From: Syntrophales bacterium
GTDB lineage: Bacteria; Desulfobacterota; Syntrophia; Syntrophales; UBA2210
Direction: 5' to 3'
Assembly: GCA_023230565.1 (NCBI GenBank)
Contig: JALNXD010000080.1
Coordinates: forward strand, 1 to 6,713
Length of the DNA stretch: 6,713 nt
Positions 5,950-6,713 of this stretch are shown piece after piece. The notes under the pieces are model-generated. The model searched no databases. It had not been told where the DNA came from and saw nothing but the letters and a program-made list of their open reading frames with translations. Made by a program: the position numbers and the translations under genes. Position 1 is the stretch's first letter. Each line of letters starts with the position of its first letter.

Positions 5950-6000
5950 CATCTGGCTCTGAAATTCCAGATGGAGCAGAAAAACGGAGGTAAACAATCG

Positions 6001-6507
6001 ATGAAGAAGGAACGCGAAGGCAAGAAGCAGGACGGCAAGTACTACCTGAGGGTCGGCAAGACATGGGTGGAAGTCAACAAGGAAGTTTACTACGGGTACA
6101 TGGATCTCGTCTGGCAGGAGGAGAAGAACGAAGACCGGCGCTCCCGCTGCATGATCGGCGGGAAGCGGTGTGAGGGAAATTGCGAAGAGTGTAAGCATGA
6201 CCGCACCGGTTCGCCGCTCTCCCTGGACCAGATGTACGAAGAGGATGACTACGAAGCGCCGGATAAGCAGGCGTCGGTGGAGGATCAGGTGCTCTCACGC
6301 TTCTTGCATGAAGCGCTGCACAAGGAACTGGATGCGCTTCCCTTGGAAGACCAGGTCCTGCTCCACGACATTTACTTTGAAGACATCCCGTACACACAGC
6401 GGCAGATCGCGAGGAAGCTTCACATCTCCCAGCAGGCGGTGAGCAAGCGGCATCTCGCGTTGCTTGCTGAGCTGAGGGTGAAGCTGGAAGCGGAGATTTG
6501 TGACTGA
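6001..6507 (+). CDS. Sigma-70 region 4-like HTH protein with Cys cluster
   Basis: A 168-residue protein starting at the ATG at 6001, with GGAGG about 10 nt upstream. An in-frame ATG at 5806 would extend it by 65 residues through the promoter region, with no ribosome site, and is rejected. Residues 1-40 are basic and aromatic. C50, C57, C61 and C64 (spacing C-x6-C-x3-C-x2-C) form a possible metal site. Residues 95-165 resemble sigma region 4: helices around ALPLEDQVLLHDIYF, then YTQRQIARKLHISQQAVSKR as the HTH. No region 2 is seen, so it is not a complete sigma factor. Such proteins are frequent in conjugative elements of Clostridia and are thought to control element genes. It is transcribed divergently from the putative defence operon and could be part of the element backbone. 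Confidence 0.85.
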   Translation: MKKEREGKKQDGKYYLRVGKTWVEVNKEVYYGYMDLVWQEEKNEDRRSRCMIGGKRCEGNCEECKHDRTGSPLSLDQMYEEDDYEAPDKQASVEDQVLSRFLHEALHKELDALPLEDQVLLHDIYFEDIPYTQRQIARKLHISQQAVSKRHLALLAELRVKLEAEICD

Positions 6508-6525
6508 CGGTTGTCAACAGCGGAA

Positions 6526-6567
6526 CAACTGTCTGTGGAACAGTTGAGGGGGACGAAAGTCTCCCTC
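6526..6567 (+). other. Two adjacent inverted repeats between the sigma-like and DUF3846-like genes
   Basis: CAACTGT (6526-6532) and ACAGTTG (6540-6546) form a 7-bp stem with a 7-nt loop. It is followed by a 9-bp stem, 6546-6554 with 6559-6567 (one G-T pair), closed by a GAAA tetraloop. No T-tract follows, so this is not a standard terminator. Both lie in the leader before the ribosome site of the next gene. Confidence 0.5.
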
Positions 6568-6593
6568 TATCAGATTGAAATAGGAGGAACACC

Positions 6594-6713
6594 ATGAAAG
6601 CACTGTATATGAAACCTTACGAAGCAGCCGAGATCATTGACACCGACGAACTGGAAGAGACCCTGGGCGGGCTGGTGGATCACCTCTGGCCGTTCGAGGA
6701 TGCAGAGGAAATC
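6594..6713 (+). CDS. DUF3846-like protein, N-terminal 40 codons
   Basis: The ATG at 6594 has AGGAGG 6 nt upstream, and the frame is open to the window edge (40 residues). The pattern MKALYMKPYEAAEI, then LEETLGGLVDHLWPFEDAEEI, resembles DUF3846 proteins, which start with a short beta-strand and carry an 'LQ..VGG..E..YP' block. Their function is unknown; they are common on conjugative elements and phages. The gene follows the sigma-like gene by 86 nt in the same direction and probably shares its transcript. The identification rests on a short fragment. Confidence 0.6.
   Translation, partial: MKALYMKPYEAAEIIDTDELEETLGGLVDHLWPFEDAEEI

Larger units (their letters stand above)
5757..6000. other. 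Divergent intergenic control region, 244 nt
   Basis: This separates the minus operon from the plus-strand sigma-like gene. It contains the minus-strand extended -10, four degenerate 9-bp repeats next to the operon's ribosome site, and inverted repeats at 5848-5876 and 5875-5889. I found no convincing promoter for the plus-strand gene here; that gene may be read from an overlapping weak promoter. The minus transcript would have a leader of about 175 nt. Confidence 0.6.

Noticed and set aside
5806..6000. Upstream in-frame extension of the sigma-like protein
   Set aside because: It crosses the promoter and hairpins of the minus operon and has no ribosome site at 5806, while 6001 has GGAGG at a workable distance.
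6074..6595. 173-codon open frame on the minus strand
   Set aside because: It lies antisense to the sigma-like gene, is rich in Ser/Pro/Arg in a low-complexity way and has no start signal.
1..6713. CRISPR array, tRNA, rRNA or insertion sequence
   Set aside because: No regularly spaced repeats, cloverleaf, rRNA-like stretch or transposase was seen; the only repeats are the short ones reported.

Overview
The window looks like accessory DNA from a Gram-positive, Clostridia-type bacterium. The evidence is strong purine-rich Shine-Dalgarno sites before almost every gene, a sigma-region-4-like protein with a Cys cluster, and a DUF3846-like protein. The last two are typical cargo or backbone genes of conjugative elements in Lachnospiraceae/Ruminococcaceae relatives. 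This assignment is inference; there is no rRNA or housekeeping gene to confirm it.

Layout. From about 5950 leftward, a tightly packed minus-strand operon runs to the left edge. In transcription order: (A) a 300-residue protein of unknown function (5756-4854); (B) a 216-residue protein of unknown function (4843-4193); (C) a 67-residue excisionase/MerR-like helix-turn-helix protein (4182-3979); (D) a 764-residue ABC/AAA_13-type ATPase with a CxxC motif (3967-1673); (E) a 364-residue Hanks-type Ser/Thr kinase (1676-582); and, after a 115-nt gap, (F) a HipA-like kinase cut by the window edge (466-1). On the right, transcribed divergently on the plus strand, are a 168-residue sigma-like HTH protein (6001-6507) and the first 40 codons of a DUF3846-like protein (6594-6713). 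The 244-nt divergent intergenic region holds an extended -10 promoter for the minus operon, inverted repeats and four degenerate 9-bp repeats.

Main observation. Proteins A, B and E are otherwise unrelated, yet they share a short motif of the form Q-[EQ]-A-[EQ]-x-I-Y-N-I-[ED]. It sits at the extreme C-terminus of A behind a long acidic linker, near the N-terminus of B, and at the extreme N-terminus of the kinase E. The B and E copies differ at the DNA level only at third codon positions over the core. A motif that moves between termini of unrelated proteins in one operon suggests a homotypic docking or amyloid-like (RHIM/BASS-style) signalling tag that brings two unknown proteins and a kinase into one complex.

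Working model (inference). This is a multi-component conflict or phage-defence operon. A and B would act as sensor or adaptor parts, the ATPase D (related by motifs to RloC/PrrC-type or Rad50-like ATPases) as a nucleic-acid-sensing motor or effector, the HTH protein C as regulator or partner, and the two kinases E and F as signalling or toxic output. Three successive gene junctions use the same TAAGGAG string, in which the stop codon of one gene is part of the Shine-Dalgarno of the next. The fourth junction is an ATGA overlap, so A to E look translationally coupled and stoichiometrically linked.
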